Source: Ilex aquifolium (taxonomy: Eukaryota > Streptophyta > Magnoliopsida > Aquifoliales > Aquifoliaceae). From it: a DNA stretch of 64,000 nucleotides. The number at the start of each line of letters is the position of its first letter. Position 1 is the first letter of the stretch. The position numbers were made by a program, and so were the translations under genes. Shown one piece after another: positions 43,102 through 53,859 of the stretch. Under the pieces are notes generated by a model that saw nothing but the letters and a program-made list of their open reading frames with translations, did no database searches and was not told where the DNA came from. The DNA is taken from positions 29,610,001 through 29,674,000 of the forward strand of contig OX637394.1 of the NCBI GenBank assembly GCA_951799425.1, given 5' to 3'.

Positions 43102-43417
43102 TGATCACACGCCTAAAATAGAAAAAGGAAAGTAAATGGCATGCAAGCCTTACAATCAGACCCAAAAAAGACTTAAACATGCCAATTTAAGCTTAGTCTT
43201 GACCAGATTCTTCTAGAACTTGAATCATGTTGATGAGTCTTTGTTGCTCACGCGGATCATGCTCAATGGGCCTTCACGAATTTGCTTGAGTCCATGCCTC
43301 TTGAATCACTCCGTTGAGTACATCTTTTCACTTCCTTGCTCATGCTCTCGTAACCGGCCCAATTGGGACTTGAACTAGATCCCTTGAAGTTGTGCTATGA
43401 TTTGCTTCACCATATGC
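43102..43417 (-). other. Spacer resembling the J-family LTR
   Basis: No gene. Parts such as the TCGTAACCGGCCCAATTGGG stretch resemble the right half of LTR J2 (GTAATTGGCCCATC near 26320), so it is probably a diverged relative. It lies between two opposite-strand LTR pieces of one family. Confidence 0.35.
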
Positions 43418-43676
43418 CATCTCCCTAGCACTTTTCCAGGGGCCCTCAATTATTTCTAGATGGGTGTTCGAAAATTGATCGGTGGTCGAACGTTGATGCC
43501 TTGCTTCAAACATCTCCAATTTTCTTCCGGAACACGTTGGTGTTGCATGAAAGTTTGGTATCCATTGACTTTAGGCTTTTGAGCAACTTTGTCCTGAAAT
43601 GTCATCATTTAAACTCCATCAAAGCATAATTAGTCTTGTAAAAACATATTAAGATGCTAATTTTAGCTAGTCATCA
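43418..43676 (-). repeat. 3' LTR fragment of element IV
   Basis: The minus strand starts TGATGACTAGCTAAAATTAG at 43676 and follows LTR F to GATGGCATATG, where it breaks off. One CGAACG-type palindrome pair lies at 43464-43490. Confidence 0.8.
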
Positions 43677-45478
43677 CTCCCTCGAACCTAAATATTGCTA
43701 GTCTCTAGGAATTCAACAACAATTGAATGAGAAATTATTTACAATGCCATTTTCGTAGGTCATCCGGTTGCAGTTAGCATATGCAACAAGCCGTTAAACC
43801 CCTTGATTTTCCCTAGCGAACGTGTGGTGTCTCGTAAGGGTTTTTAGTGAAGCTACCCACAAACTTCAGTCTAACAGATGTGCGTGTGTGAGATTGCTTG
43901 TCATAGTGAATTAGCACCTTGGTCGTTGAGACACCCAAACCTTAATTTCGACTTATCTCCCAAGCCCTTCTCTTTCATAGGTACGTACTCAATGAAAAAA
44001 TAAACATTTTTTACATTGGTATTTGAGATTCCCTATGTAGTAGGAATAATCATTCTAGCGACATGAATTGTTATATAAAAAACACTTCTCTTTACAACCA
44101 TCCATGGATAGCTTTGATTTCACAAACCTCTCTTAGAATGCTCTCAGCAAAAATTTCCTCCAATTATAGTGACTTTTCTCTCAAAGGGCATGTGATCATA
44201 AGAAGGCTAATTGTAAATTCACATGCACGATTAGTACAGGAGAGAAATCTAATGAAACAGACTAATCATGTTTGGCATAATCTCATGGAAGAATATTGAT
44301 ACAAATAAAGTAATTCTATTAACATACCCCAGACTTTTGGTTGACGACCTACACATGCATCATACTAGAGATCATTTAGGGCTTTTTATAGGTTGTAATG
44401 TGGCCAGGGTTTAGTGGTTTAAGAAACGACGTCAATGGTATTCAAAAACTATCATTTCTTTATGTAATGTAGCACACATCTTTCTAGCTTTTCGAAACTT
44501 TACCTACATTGTATTTCTTTCTTTCATTCTTTTTCTCATTTTTCACTTTTTTTTTTGGCCATTTTGTGTTTTCCTTTCTCTTTCTTTTTCAGTTGTTTCC
44601 ACAGACTTTTCTTTCTTTGAACAGTAGCCACCATCTTCTTTTCTTTTTCTCTTGCTTTTCTGTATCATACTGATTTATAAGATGGTGCAAGAACATTAGA
44701 TAGCAAAGGTATGTCACATATATTTTCATGTGGCTCGGTTGTCATATGGGTTACATGAAAAATAATTCACACATTAAAGTCTCAATCACGGCTAACTAGG
44801 GATATAATTTTGTAAAAGAAATGGCTAATGCTCAAAATTAAATCAAAGATGGCCTAAGATCCTTTCTCAAGCATGTGCACATGTATGTGTCGTATGAACA
44901 GATTCTTTGTGGGATGCGTCAATAGATTGCTCTAGTTGCGTCAATCAATAACAATTTTAAAGAGATTTTTCAAGGATAGAAAGTGAAAAACTTTACTAGA
45001 GTAAATGTTGATTTTCTCTCAAAAGCATCGCAAGGCTCGAAAACTTACCATGGTATTCTTCGTTATATCCACTGGTTATGTTAGGTTTTTCAAAGAATGT
45101 CGGTTATATATCAATTTCATTTTCGAGTCTGGTCATTTTGTACCTTAAGAATAACAAATACCAATGTACATTTGACATTTGAGCATAGAGAAAATATCAT
45201 TTTTCAAAGACATGTGGTTTTAGGTCTGGATTGATAGGTGAGGTGTCAAATCGATCATGTGCTTTAGTCACTTTAGCAATCAATCTCAATATTAACAACT
45301 GTTTCATCAATTATTTAACAAATAACAATGTAATGTTAAGTCTAACACATGCATTTAAAAAGATAAAATATAACAAAAACTAATTCATTCATTTCACAAA
45401 ATATCATCATTTAGCACAAAAAAGATTCAAATCATCCAAAAACATCACACAATCATCAACACCAAGTACAAAAATCTC
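43677..45478 (-). other. 3' untranslated region of element IV
   Basis: It ends (minus strand) with the purine-rich ATTTAGGTTCGAGGGAG (43693-43677), a decayed polypurine tract. 43677-44880 matches the 3' region of elements I and I'. The remaining stretch to 45478 shows no gene. The frame 44063-44299 is not conserved. Confidence 0.7.
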
Positions 45479-46610
45479 TCACTCTCTCGCCTCTCCCGAC
45501 CCTAAAGGTCCTCCAGCTCCACCCCTCAAAAGTCTAAGAATCTCATCCTGCTGTCGGAGAATCTCATCTTACTTGGCCTCGATGCCAAGCATGATGTCCC
45601 GTAATGTCCGTCAAGGGCTGGTGCTTGTCCCTGCCTCGGTCTATGCCTGTGCCTGTGCTTGTGCTTGTGCCTTTGCCTTTGCCTGCTCCTCGACGTCCAA
45701 AGTATCCTACACTTCATCAGTGCCTTGGGCCGGTGGCACATCCTGTCTCGCCGCTGGGCTACCACTGTCACCTTGGCTCCTTCGGAAGGCGCCTTCTTCA
45801 AAGGTCCCATTGGCTTGAGGACTCCCATTTGTGGCCTCACTTGCACTCTCCAGTCCAAGCACATCTCCGTCACAAGTGTACTGAAGGGGAGTGAATTCCT
45901 CTTCACATCACACCCCTTCATTATCATCGTCAAGATCAAGTACGAGAGGTCTATGCTTTACCCTTACCTATTGCGCATAGCAATCGGGGCATCTCCAGGA
46001 GCATCTCATTCTTACGTCTCATGGGGGCAATGTTCGAGACGGCAATCAAGTTTGACATTTTTTACTTGTCCGTCAATTCACCTTGCCTAAAAATTCTCCG
46101 TCCTCCCCAAGCAAACGTTGCCAAGCCCGTCAACTCAACACCGACCTCATCCATCCCCACATTCTTTCTCGGGGGGAAGCTCGGCCTCAGTACCCATGGT
46201 ACGACCCTCATCTCCACAATATAATATTCATCGACATTAATGTGAGTCCCCCTCACATATGTCTTAATCGCCCCATTGACAATTTCAGCATTGGAGTAAA
46301 ACTCCCGCACCAACTCCTTTAGCGCCTCTCCTCCATTCCTCAAATACATTGTCCATCCCCTCGCCTCCATATTGGCATAAAGCCCCAACTCCACAAAATC
46401 CAATAACTCAATTGTTCGTTCACAAACTATAGGTTGGTTTTGAAAAAAATTATCGTACCTATCCGCTTTGAGAGCATTAGGAAATCAGGTTCTATCGTAC
46501 CTTCAGCCTACGGGTGGCCTTCCTTCTCGTTACTCGATCACTTCCTCCACAAAGTTGGGCTCTTGGTTGGCTACCTTGTGCCTAGCGGGCATCTTCATCC
46601 TAGGAGGCAT
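45479..46610 (-). pseudogene. 3' ORF of element IV ('putative plant transposon protein' type), nearly full length
   Basis: ATG at 46610-46608 begins MPPRMKMPARHKVANQEPNF. A stop and a frame change precede RYDNFFQNQPIVCERTIELL; then 46403-46062 carries the domain core ELVREFYSNAEIVNGAIKTY, VRGTHINVDEYYI. The C-terminal third is frame-shifted: DVEEQAKAKAQAQAQAQA low-complexity, LRDIMLGIEAK and QDEILRQQDEILRLLRGG, ending at TGA 45481-45479. REFY...VRG is shared with element II, and the coiled-coil-like tail with element I. The product is not an obvious envelope: no signal peptide or membrane segment is seen. Function unknown. Plus-strand frames 45573-46322 are its antisense shadow. Confidence 0.75.
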
Positions 46611-47110
46611 TTTTTCAAAATTTTGGGGTTTTAGGGCAAGAAAAGTTTGGATTTCTTGGTGAAAATGTGAGAAATGAGGTGGGAATGTGTTTGGGATGGT
46701 GGATTTTGGGTAGAAATTGAGTGGTTTTGAGGCTGGGGAGATGAAGAGTCAAGCAAGGGTTTGAGGGTTTGCAAGGGTTTTGGTGATTTTGAAATGGAGA
46801 AGACGAACCAGGCATTTATACCCAAGCAGCCAACGTTCGAACATTATTGACGTTCGGACGTGTATAGAAGGATTTCTAATAGATGGTACGAACGTTAAAC
46901 TGTCGTTCGAACGTTTGGTACTCTCAGTACTTTTGATGTACTGAAGAGGCCAAAGTACTGGAAGCTCCTGGCGTTCGAACGTGGATATGGCATTTGAACG
47001 TTGGGTCCTAGTTCAAATGTTAATCAGGCGTTCGAACGTTTGGTGCTCCCAGTACTTTTGATTGCCTGCAGAGGCCAAAGTATTGTGAGCAGCCAATGTT
47101 CAAACATGAA
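46611..47110 (-). promoter_or_regulatory. Internal promoter upstream of the 3' ORF, with TTCGAA palindrome array
   Basis: On the minus strand, GGGTATAAATGCC (TATAAA at 46820-46815) precedes a C/A-rich, ATG-poor stretch of about 200 nt that leads to the 3' ORF start at 46610. Directly upstream lie perfect CGTTCGAACG palindromes at 46904-46913, 46972-46981 and 47029-47038, a near-copy at 46832-46842, and degenerate ones (CGTTCGGACG, ACGAACGTTA, TTTGAACGTT). Part of the array is in a ~125-bp tandem duplication (46904 and 47029). The arrangement copies the one in the LTR of the same family. This suggests the 3' ORF is transcribed from its own promoter. Confidence 0.7.
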
Positions 47111-47507
47111 CTGGCATTCAAACGCCAAATCAAAAATCACAATTTTATGCACATTTATATATACACATTAAAAGAAGGCTATATATACAAATTGAACTTG
47201 AAAAATCATGGCGTATCAGGATAAGTCCCTACCCACACTTCAGGTTGGTATTCTAGGACATTCCTTACTAGGCCCACATTTGTATTTTAATAAAAAGAGT
47301 TTGTACATTAAACAAAAAGATATTTACACTTTTTACCAAAAGTTCAGACCTTTGGCTTTCATCCCAAAAACACAGTTTTTCACAATTTTGTCAAAAAACA
47401 TTATAATCCGAGTCTTGCCCTGTCTCTATGCCATTCGAACAATCAATGGCTCTTCTAATTTGTTGTCGCACAAAACGTGTAAGTATAGTACCGGAATGGC
47501 ATGACAT

Positions 47508-47813
47508 CTAAGGATAATCCTTACTCTGGCCATTCACTATCCAGTCTAATCGATCGAGTGCACGACCGAAAATTGGTTCAGAAAATTGATTATATTCTTT
47601 TATGTGAAAGATCCTGCCACATTGTTTACAGGCACCAAGTCTTTTGGCACGACGATGTTTAGCAAAAGTGCTTCTGCCACACAGTGGTTTCGCTTGCTCT
47701 TCTCGGATTTCAGTTTTTCTCACCAATCTTGCTTTTCTCATTATCACAGAATGCACATCAGATGGAAAAGTGCGTAAAATACCTAAACTGAACCAAAAAA
47801 TCTTACTATTCAT
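47508..47813 (-). CDS. CCHC-like small ORF of element IV, open
   Basis: An intact 101-codon frame from ATG 47813 to TAG 47508. It includes KIFWFSLGILRTFPSDV, a basic stretch RKARLVRKTEIREEQAK, PLCGRSTFAKHRRAKRL and ACKQCGRIFHIKEYNQF, then GRALDRLDWIVNGQSKDYP. In element I the last position of the motif is Cys, here Phe. The frame would continue past the TAG with residues alignable to element I, so the TAG is probably a truncation. It lies between pol and the internal promoter, so it would need either genomic RNA or splicing for expression. Not assigned to a known family. Confidence 0.6.
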   Translation of the reverse strand: MNSKIFWFSLGILRTFPSDVHSVIMRKARLVRKTEIREEQAKPLCGRSTFAKHRRAKRLGACKQCGRIFHIKEYNQFSEPIFGRALDRLDWIVNGQSKDYP

Positions 47814-48017
47814 GCTTGCTAAGCTTTAAGACACTCTATCTGGTTCTTTAACATCTGCTAGTCACAAAGACGATTGAAGCTGCTTTAAAGACATGATCAT
47901 CAATTTTTTTGTTTTTATATATACTATAAAGACTGTATAAATACGAAATACAACACAGAATACGAAATACAAGACAAAATACGCAATATGATCAAGAAAA
48001 AATTTGAACTGTAGTTC

Positions 48018-48053
48018 TCACCCCCCAACCTAAACTCAACATTGTCCCCAATG
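48018..48053 (-). promoter_or_regulatory. Conserved G-rich, PPT-like motif (element IV)
   Basis: On the minus strand, GGGGACAATGTTGAG is followed by TTTAGGTTGGGGGGTGAG, matching the post-pol motif of elements I and II. Confidence 0.5.
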
Positions 48054-48142
48054 TTTCGAATTTACCAATATACGCAAAGTGGAGTTAGGATTGAAAGTAG
48101 AGATATGTTCATCTGCCAATGCCTACAAACAAAATACACAAA

Positions 48143-48289
48143 TTAATCATCTTTAGGAAGATCAGGGTTTCGGCTAGGATGGAAACCCTTGTGCGTGAGT
48201 GTAAATAGAAGCAGGACACCCATGAGCAAGTACAGAATTAAAATGCAAAACATGAAACAAAGGATTGAGTTGGTGGAGTGTGTGGCCAT
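48143..48289 (-). CDS. Small single-membrane-span ORF after pol (hypothetical)
   Basis: A 48-codon frame starting MATHSTNSILCFMFCILILY with a hydrophobic run (about residues 9-31, rich in Leu, Ile, Phe and Cys), followed by a polar tail HPSRNPDLPKDD. Length, single hydrophobic span and hydrophilic tail resemble a small membrane protein. Elements I and II have a different small hydrophobic frame nearby, so conservation is not shown. Could be chance. Confidence 0.35.
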   Translation of the reverse strand: MATHSTNSILCFMFCILILYLLMGVLLLFTLTHKGFHPSRNPDLPKDD

Positions 48290-48379
48290 GGAGTTGGAGA
48301 GAGTGGTTCGTTTGAAGAGAAAAAAGGAAGAAGAAGAAAAGGGAAAGGGTTGGAGGCCTGATAAAGGGTTCCTTTTGGG

Positions 48380-49707
48380 TCAAGTTGGGTTGGATTTTTC
48401 CTGACCCGACCCCTTTTTGTGTCGGCAGACGCGAATCTCGGAGGAATATTCTGGATCCATTAAGAAAATGGTTTCCACATCTTTAACAAAGTCTTCAAAA
48501 AATGGTTTCAAACGCTGACCATTGACAGTAAAAATATTACCATTTGATGGATTTTCCACTTCCACTGCTCCATGTCCAAACACTTGTTTGACAATGCAAG
48601 GCCCAGTCCACCTTGATCTCAACTTACCAGAAAACAGGCGGAGCCTTGAATTGAATAAGAGGACTTTCTATGAATGGGCAAAGGATTTTCTCAATATGTT
48701 TTTATCATGAAAAACTTTCATCATTTCCTTTTCAATTTTGGCATTGTCATATGCCTCATTTTCAACTCTTCCAACTCATTAATCTTAAGTTTTCTTGAGA
48801 TTCCAGCCTTGTCTAGGTTAAAGTTCATTGTTTTAATGGTCTAGTATGCTCTGTGTTCCAATTCCACTGGAAGGTGACAAGGCTTGCCATAAACTAATTG
48901 ATAAGGAGACATGCCTAAAATTGTTTTAAAAACAGTGTGATATGCCCATAGTGCATCAATTAGTCTTAACGACCAATCTTTGCGGTTCAGATTTACCATT
49001 TTTTCTAAAATTAGTTTGATCTCTCGATTAGCTAATTCAGTCTATCCACTAGTCTGTGGATGATAATGGGTTGTAATTTTATGAGAAATCAAGTACTTTT
49101 TCATCAAATTCCAAAAAGGACGATTGCAAAAATGAGTACCCCCATCATTTATAATGGATTTAGGAATTCCAAATCTGGACACAATGTTTTCTTTTAAAAA
49201 TTTGATCACTATTCAATGATCATTATTTCGGCATGGAATTGCTTCAACCCAATTGGACACATAATCAATAGCCACTAAAATATATAGATAGCCAAAGGAG
49301 GGGGAAATGGTCCCATAAAATCGATGTCCCAACAATAAAAAATTTCAATTACCAGAATGGGGTTCAAGGGTATCATGTTTCTTTTAGAAATGTTTCCAAA
49401 CCTTTGACATCTATCACATGTTAGACAGAAGGCATGGACATCTTTAAAAAGTATGGGCCAAAAAAATCCGCATAGCAAGATTTTTGTAGCGGTTTTTTTA
49501 GATGAAAAATGGCCACCACATGCTTCAGAATGACAAAAAGATATGACCTGTCTGCTCTCATAATTGGGGATAGAATGCCTTATGATTTGATCCTTACAGT
49601 ACTTAAACATGTATGAATCCTCCCAAAAGAAATTACGAACCTCCCTCAGAAATTTCTTCTTATCCATCATTGTAAAGGAAGGAGGAAAGGTACCAGTAGC
49701 AAGAAAG
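48380..49707 (-). pseudogene. Athila integrase of element IV, broken
   Basis: The frame 49275-49805 holds FWEDSYMFKYCKDQIIRHSI, the zinc domain CHSEACGGHF...CLTCDRCQRFG, and the first core motif WDIDFMGPFPP. Core remnants continue between 48900 and 49270 (KNFLKENIVSRF-like, SHKITTHYHPQTS-like, [13 protein letters not shown]) with stops. The C-terminal domain, 48380-48622, reads RSRWTGPCIVKQVFGHGAVE and VNGQRLKPFFEDF, extended by about 25 residues past where element I stops. It would integrate element DNA. Confidence 0.83.
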
Positions 49708-50190
49708 TTAGCAATTATCAACGTACCATGGTGTTTCCACGACTGTGAACAGTTGTTCATCAAAGAAATTTTCATTGATTGACTGCCCATCCTCATGAAA
49801 TACATATGTTAACCTGGATAGATGATCTGCCACCACATTCTCAACACCCTTCTTGTCCTTAATGATCAGATCAAACTCTTGTAACAAGAGTATCCATCTT
49901 AAGATCCTTGGATTGACATCTTTCTTTGTGAGCAAGAATGTTAATGTTGCATGGTTAGTAAACACAATAACAGATGAACCAACATGGTTAGTGACATCTT
50001 TCTTATCATTTCTTTGTCCCAACACAGCTCCTACAACATAATCACTTGCATCACACATTAATTCAAAGTGTAGAGTCTAGTCAGGGGGTTGCATTATTGG
50101 GGCAGAAATTAACATACCCTTAATCTTATCAAAAGCTTTTTGGCATGCTTCACTCCACACAAAAGTTACATGCTGACTTAGGAGATGACA
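49708..50190 (-). pseudogene. Athila RNase H of element IV with internal deletion
   Basis: The frame 49708-50058 begins [18 protein letters not shown] and jumps to HVGSSVIVFTNHATL, skipping the ~50 residues around YYARKTLND...ALDKF present in elements I and II, so the central part including one catalytic residue (the Glu in the TEKELLAVV block) is deleted. It ends [15 protein letters not shown]. The deletion alone would inactivate the domain. Confidence 0.8.
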
Positions 50191-51298
50191 CATGAGTTTA
50201 GATATGGTACTAAAGTCTTTTATGAATCTCCTATAGAACCCTGCATGTCCTAGTGTTGATCGGACATCATCAGATCTATTTTTGCCTTGTCAATTTTCAT
50301 GCCTTCAGACGACACAATGTGACCCAAGACAATGTCTTGTGTTACCATGAAATTGCATTTCTCCCAATTGAGCACTAGATTGGCTTCCTTACATCTTATC
50401 AACACTTTCTCCAAATTTGTCAGACACAAATCACCATATACAGAAAAATCATCCATGAACACTTCCAAAAATCTCTCCACCATCTCTTCACCTTTGGAAT
50501 GTTGCAGGAGCATTACAGAGTCTAAACGGCATCCTTTTGAATGCAAAGGTGACAAAGGGGCATGTGAATGTTGTTTTCTCTTGGTCATCTAGTGCTATCT
50601 CAATTTGATTATATCCAGAATACCCATCTAGGAAACAGTAGAATGCATGACCTGCAATTCTTTCTAAGACTTGATAAAGAATGGGAAGAGGAAAATGGTT
50701 TTTCCTAGTTACCAAATTCAGTTTTCAATAGTCTATGCACATTCGCCATCCTGTGACAACTCAAGTTTGGACCAGTTCATTGGCATCATTTTTAACCACT
50801 GTGACCTCAGATTTCTTGGGCACAACTTGGGTTGGCTAACCCATTTACTATCAGAGCTGGGAAAGATTATTCATGCATCCAATAGTTTGAGCATCTCAGT
50901 CCTTACAACCTCCTTCATGTGAGGGTTTAGTCGTAGCTGCATTTGACGAGAGGGTTTTGAATCCTCGTCAAGGTAGATAGCATGATTGCAGATTAACAGG
51001 CCTATACCTTTCAAATCAGCAATGGTCCACCCAATGGTGCTTTTATGGCGTCTAAGGACTTCAATCAGCTTAGACTCTTGCAAATCTGCAAGCTCATATG
51101 AAATTAACACTGGGTATGACTCATCCTCCCCTAAAAAAGCATATTTTAGGTCAGAAAGGAGAGGTTTTAGTTCAGGCTTTGGCGGTTTGATACTTGATGA
51201 AAGGGGCTTTGTACCACTTTGTGAGAGTTCTTCAAATTTGGGTGCCCATGCCCCAGCAAAATGGGCAAGGCAACTCTTTGGATTTTGATCATCTTCTG
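50191..51298 (-). pseudogene. Athila reverse transcriptase of element IV
   Basis: The 50871-51323 frame carries LKPLLSDLKYAFLGEDESYP and RLNPHMKEVVRTEMLKLLDA; 50488-50715 carries LDGYSGYNQIEIALDDQEKT and LCNAPATFQR; 50250-50588 carries the catalytic block VFMDDFSVYGD and VLGHIVSSEGMKIDKAKIDL. FMDD is intact, but the domain is split among three frames by indels and stops. The frame 50332-50592 on the plus strand is its antisense. Confidence 0.85.
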
Positions 51299-51879
51299 TT
51301 AACTCAGATGTGATAGGTTCCAATAGACAAGATTCAGCAAGATTTCACAAAATGTATCATTCAAATGTTCATGGACCAAATACTCAATGGAATTTTCTTC
51401 TCTCACTTCCTTGTCCTCTCCTTGGTGTTTGGCAATATTGAAAATATTAAGCTCAAGAGTCATATTCCCAAAAGTTAATTTCATGACTCCATTCCTGCAA
51501 TTGATTAATGCATTTGAAGTTGCTAGGAAGGGTCGACCAAGAATAATGGGAATTTGATTTCTGAATGCATTGCTGGTTGAGTATCCAAAACAATGAAGTC
51601 AACAGGAAAGATGAAGTGGTCCACTTGGATAAGGAAATCCTCAACAATGCCCCTCAGAACTTTGATCGACCTATCTGCCAACTGGAGTGTGATACATGTG
51701 GGTTTGAGTTCACCCAGACCCAATTGTTGGTAGACAAAGAAAGGGAGCAAATTGACACTGGCTCCAAGATGCAGCAGTGCTTATTCTATTATGAAGTTTC
51801 CGATGACACATGACATCATTGGGCACCATGGGTCCTTGTATTTTGGAGGGGTTTTGTGTTGAAGTAGGGCACTAGCTTG
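51299..51879 (-). pseudogene. Athila protease of element IV, catalytic Asp replaced
   Basis: The frame upstream of 51750 reads EALLHLGASVNLLPFFVYQ: the Asp of the usual DLGAS active site (kept in elements V and VI) is His. Then LGELKPTCITLQLADRSIKV and VDHFIFPVDFIVLDTQPA follow (51523-51750), and MTLELNIFNIAKHQGEDKE (51299-51484). Loss of the catalytic Asp would abolish Gag-Pol processing. Confidence 0.8.
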
Positions 51880-53669
51880 TTATGTCAAGAATGCTCTTTT
51901 CTGAACATTTTGGCTTCTCTTGATCGTGCACAAGTCTTTTAGAAACTTGGCATAAGAAGTGACCTGCTTGATTGCATCTAGAAGTGGAATACTGATTTTT
52001 ACCGGCTTAAAAAGCTCGTAAATTTCTGGATGGTTATTCAACTTCTGTACTTTTTTTAGTCTTTGAGGAAAAGGAGCAGGAATAGGACACGAAGAATCCT
52101 TTTCCTTAGACGGTTCTGGCTCCTTTTCAATCACAGGTTCAAGCTCTTTTTCAAGCACAGGTTCAGGCTCTACTGGTTCATTGACTGGGATTGACTCAAG
52201 TTTTGGCTTTGGAATTAACATGTATCTGATGGTTTTGTCAATCACCTTGCCACTTCTTAGTGTAGTGACAACTTGAGCTTGGTCTTGTGGGGTTTCCATG
52301 ATTGAAAGATTTTCCACATGAAATTGGCCTTGTGGTTTGTTTTGGTTGGGCCAGAAACTTGCCCTTCTCATGTGTTGTCATTGATTGGGTCAACTTTTGA
52401 ATGTAGCTTTTGAGATCCTCGAAAGACTGAGTGGTCTAGGTTTTGAAATCATTGAAGGCTTGAGTGGAATGAGTGTTGTAGTTCATTTGGGTTTTCATGA
52501 ACTGATTCAGTGTGTCCTTAAGACTTCTTTTGTGTGGTGGTTGGTATGGTTGATATGTAGGAGGTCCTTGAGGTGGGGGTTGTGAAATTTGTTGCGGATT
52601 CATGGGAGTTGGTTATGTGTTCCTCCAACTGAAGTTCGGGTGATTCCGCCACCCTGGATTATATGTTTTAGATTACGGGTTGGAATAAGGCTTGTTGAAG
52701 TTGGAAATTGCATTTGTTTGTTCCAACAAGACTTCTTTGAATGTCGAAATGGTAGGACACTCCCCAGTAGGGTGTCTTGTCAGCGCACAAATCCCACACA
52801 ATTGTTATGTGGGAGGGCCACCGTCAACTTGATGTACCTTTTTCATCTCTAGAGCTTCAAGCTTTCGAGACACGATAGTCATTTTCGCTCTCAGGTCATC
52901 TTCTTCTTTCAAGACATACTTACCACCTTGGGAAGTAGATGGTTTGGTTTCAACAGTGGTAGGAGAGGCTGAGTCCCACATTTGAGAACTATCAGATATG
53001 GTGTCAAAAAATTTGAATGCCTCCTCTGGACTCTTTCCCATAAACTCTACTTGAGCCATCATTTCGACAAACTGATGTAGTCTAGTGGGCAAGGAGTCAT
53101 AGAAAAATCCTACCAAAGTCCAATTCTCAAAAGCATGGTGTGGGCAAGATTGGAGAAGATCCTTGAATCTCTCCCAACATTGGTAAAATGTTTCTCCCTC
53201 TTTAATCGAAAAATTCATGATTTGCCTTTTGAGTGCATTGGTATGGTGTAGGGAAATTTTTTTTGAAAAACTCATTCTGTAATGCATGACAGTTTGGTAT
53301 TTAATGGACTTTCAAAGAATTTAGCCATTGTTTAGCTTTGTCCTTTAAAGAGAAAGGAAAAAGTTTCAACTTGGCCAGTTCAGAATTGTCTTGGAATGTT
53401 CCACATACCTCCTCAAAATCTTTAATATGCATATATGGATTTTCTGATTTGAGTCCATGAAATTGAGGTAGTAGTTGCACTATCCCCGCCTCGACATTAA
53501 AGAGGGGCGCATTTGCAGGAAACACAAAATAAGAGGGGACACTATTTTGTGTGGGATGCAGGTAATCCCGCAGAGTTCGAATGTTATGAACTTCCCCCTC
53601 TCTCTCAGGAACTTCCCCTTGTCTCTCATTATTGGAAATGCTATTATCAAAAGATCTGCTCCTGATCAA
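51880..53669 (-). pseudogene. Athila gag of element IV
   Basis: Frame 53301-53669 starts with MIRSRSFDNSISNNE and carries FHGLKSENPYMHIKDFEEVC and KAKQWLNSLKVH; 52805-53287 carries NFSIKEGETFYQCWERFKDL and PEEAFKFFDTISDSSQMWDS. The zinc knuckle CGICALTRHPTGEC lies near 52754-52795, then YNPGWRNHPNFSW; 51880-52371 ends the polyprotein part with VVTTLRSGKVIDKT and an EPEP-rich linker. Three main breaks. Confidence 0.87.
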
Positions 53670-53840
53670 GGTGAAGATGGTTCAGACTGATTTACAGACC
53701 CAACATAGTCTTCTGGAAAATTTTGAAAGTGAGGATCATCCTCAGACATAAAATAAGAATTATACACAGTAAATCAAAAATATATATGCACAAATGAAGG
53801 TCTTTTCACCTTTTACTTTAAAACACCTTTTTGGCTCCCC

Positions 53841-53859
53841 TGCAACGGCGTCAAAAATT
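53841..53859 (-). promoter_or_regulatory. Primer binding site of element IV
   Basis: On the minus strand, AAATTTTTGACGCCGTTGCA lies just after the LTR end at 53860. TGACGCCGTTGCAGGGG matches the Athila Asp-tRNA-type primer site of element V (TGGCGCCGTTGCCGG) with two changes. Confidence 0.75.

Noticed and set aside
45573..46322. Overlapping plus-strand ORFs, one with Cys/Ala and Cys/Leu runs
   Set aside because: They are the antisense of the element IV 3' ORF; the runs mirror its AQAQ low-complexity coding on the minus strand.
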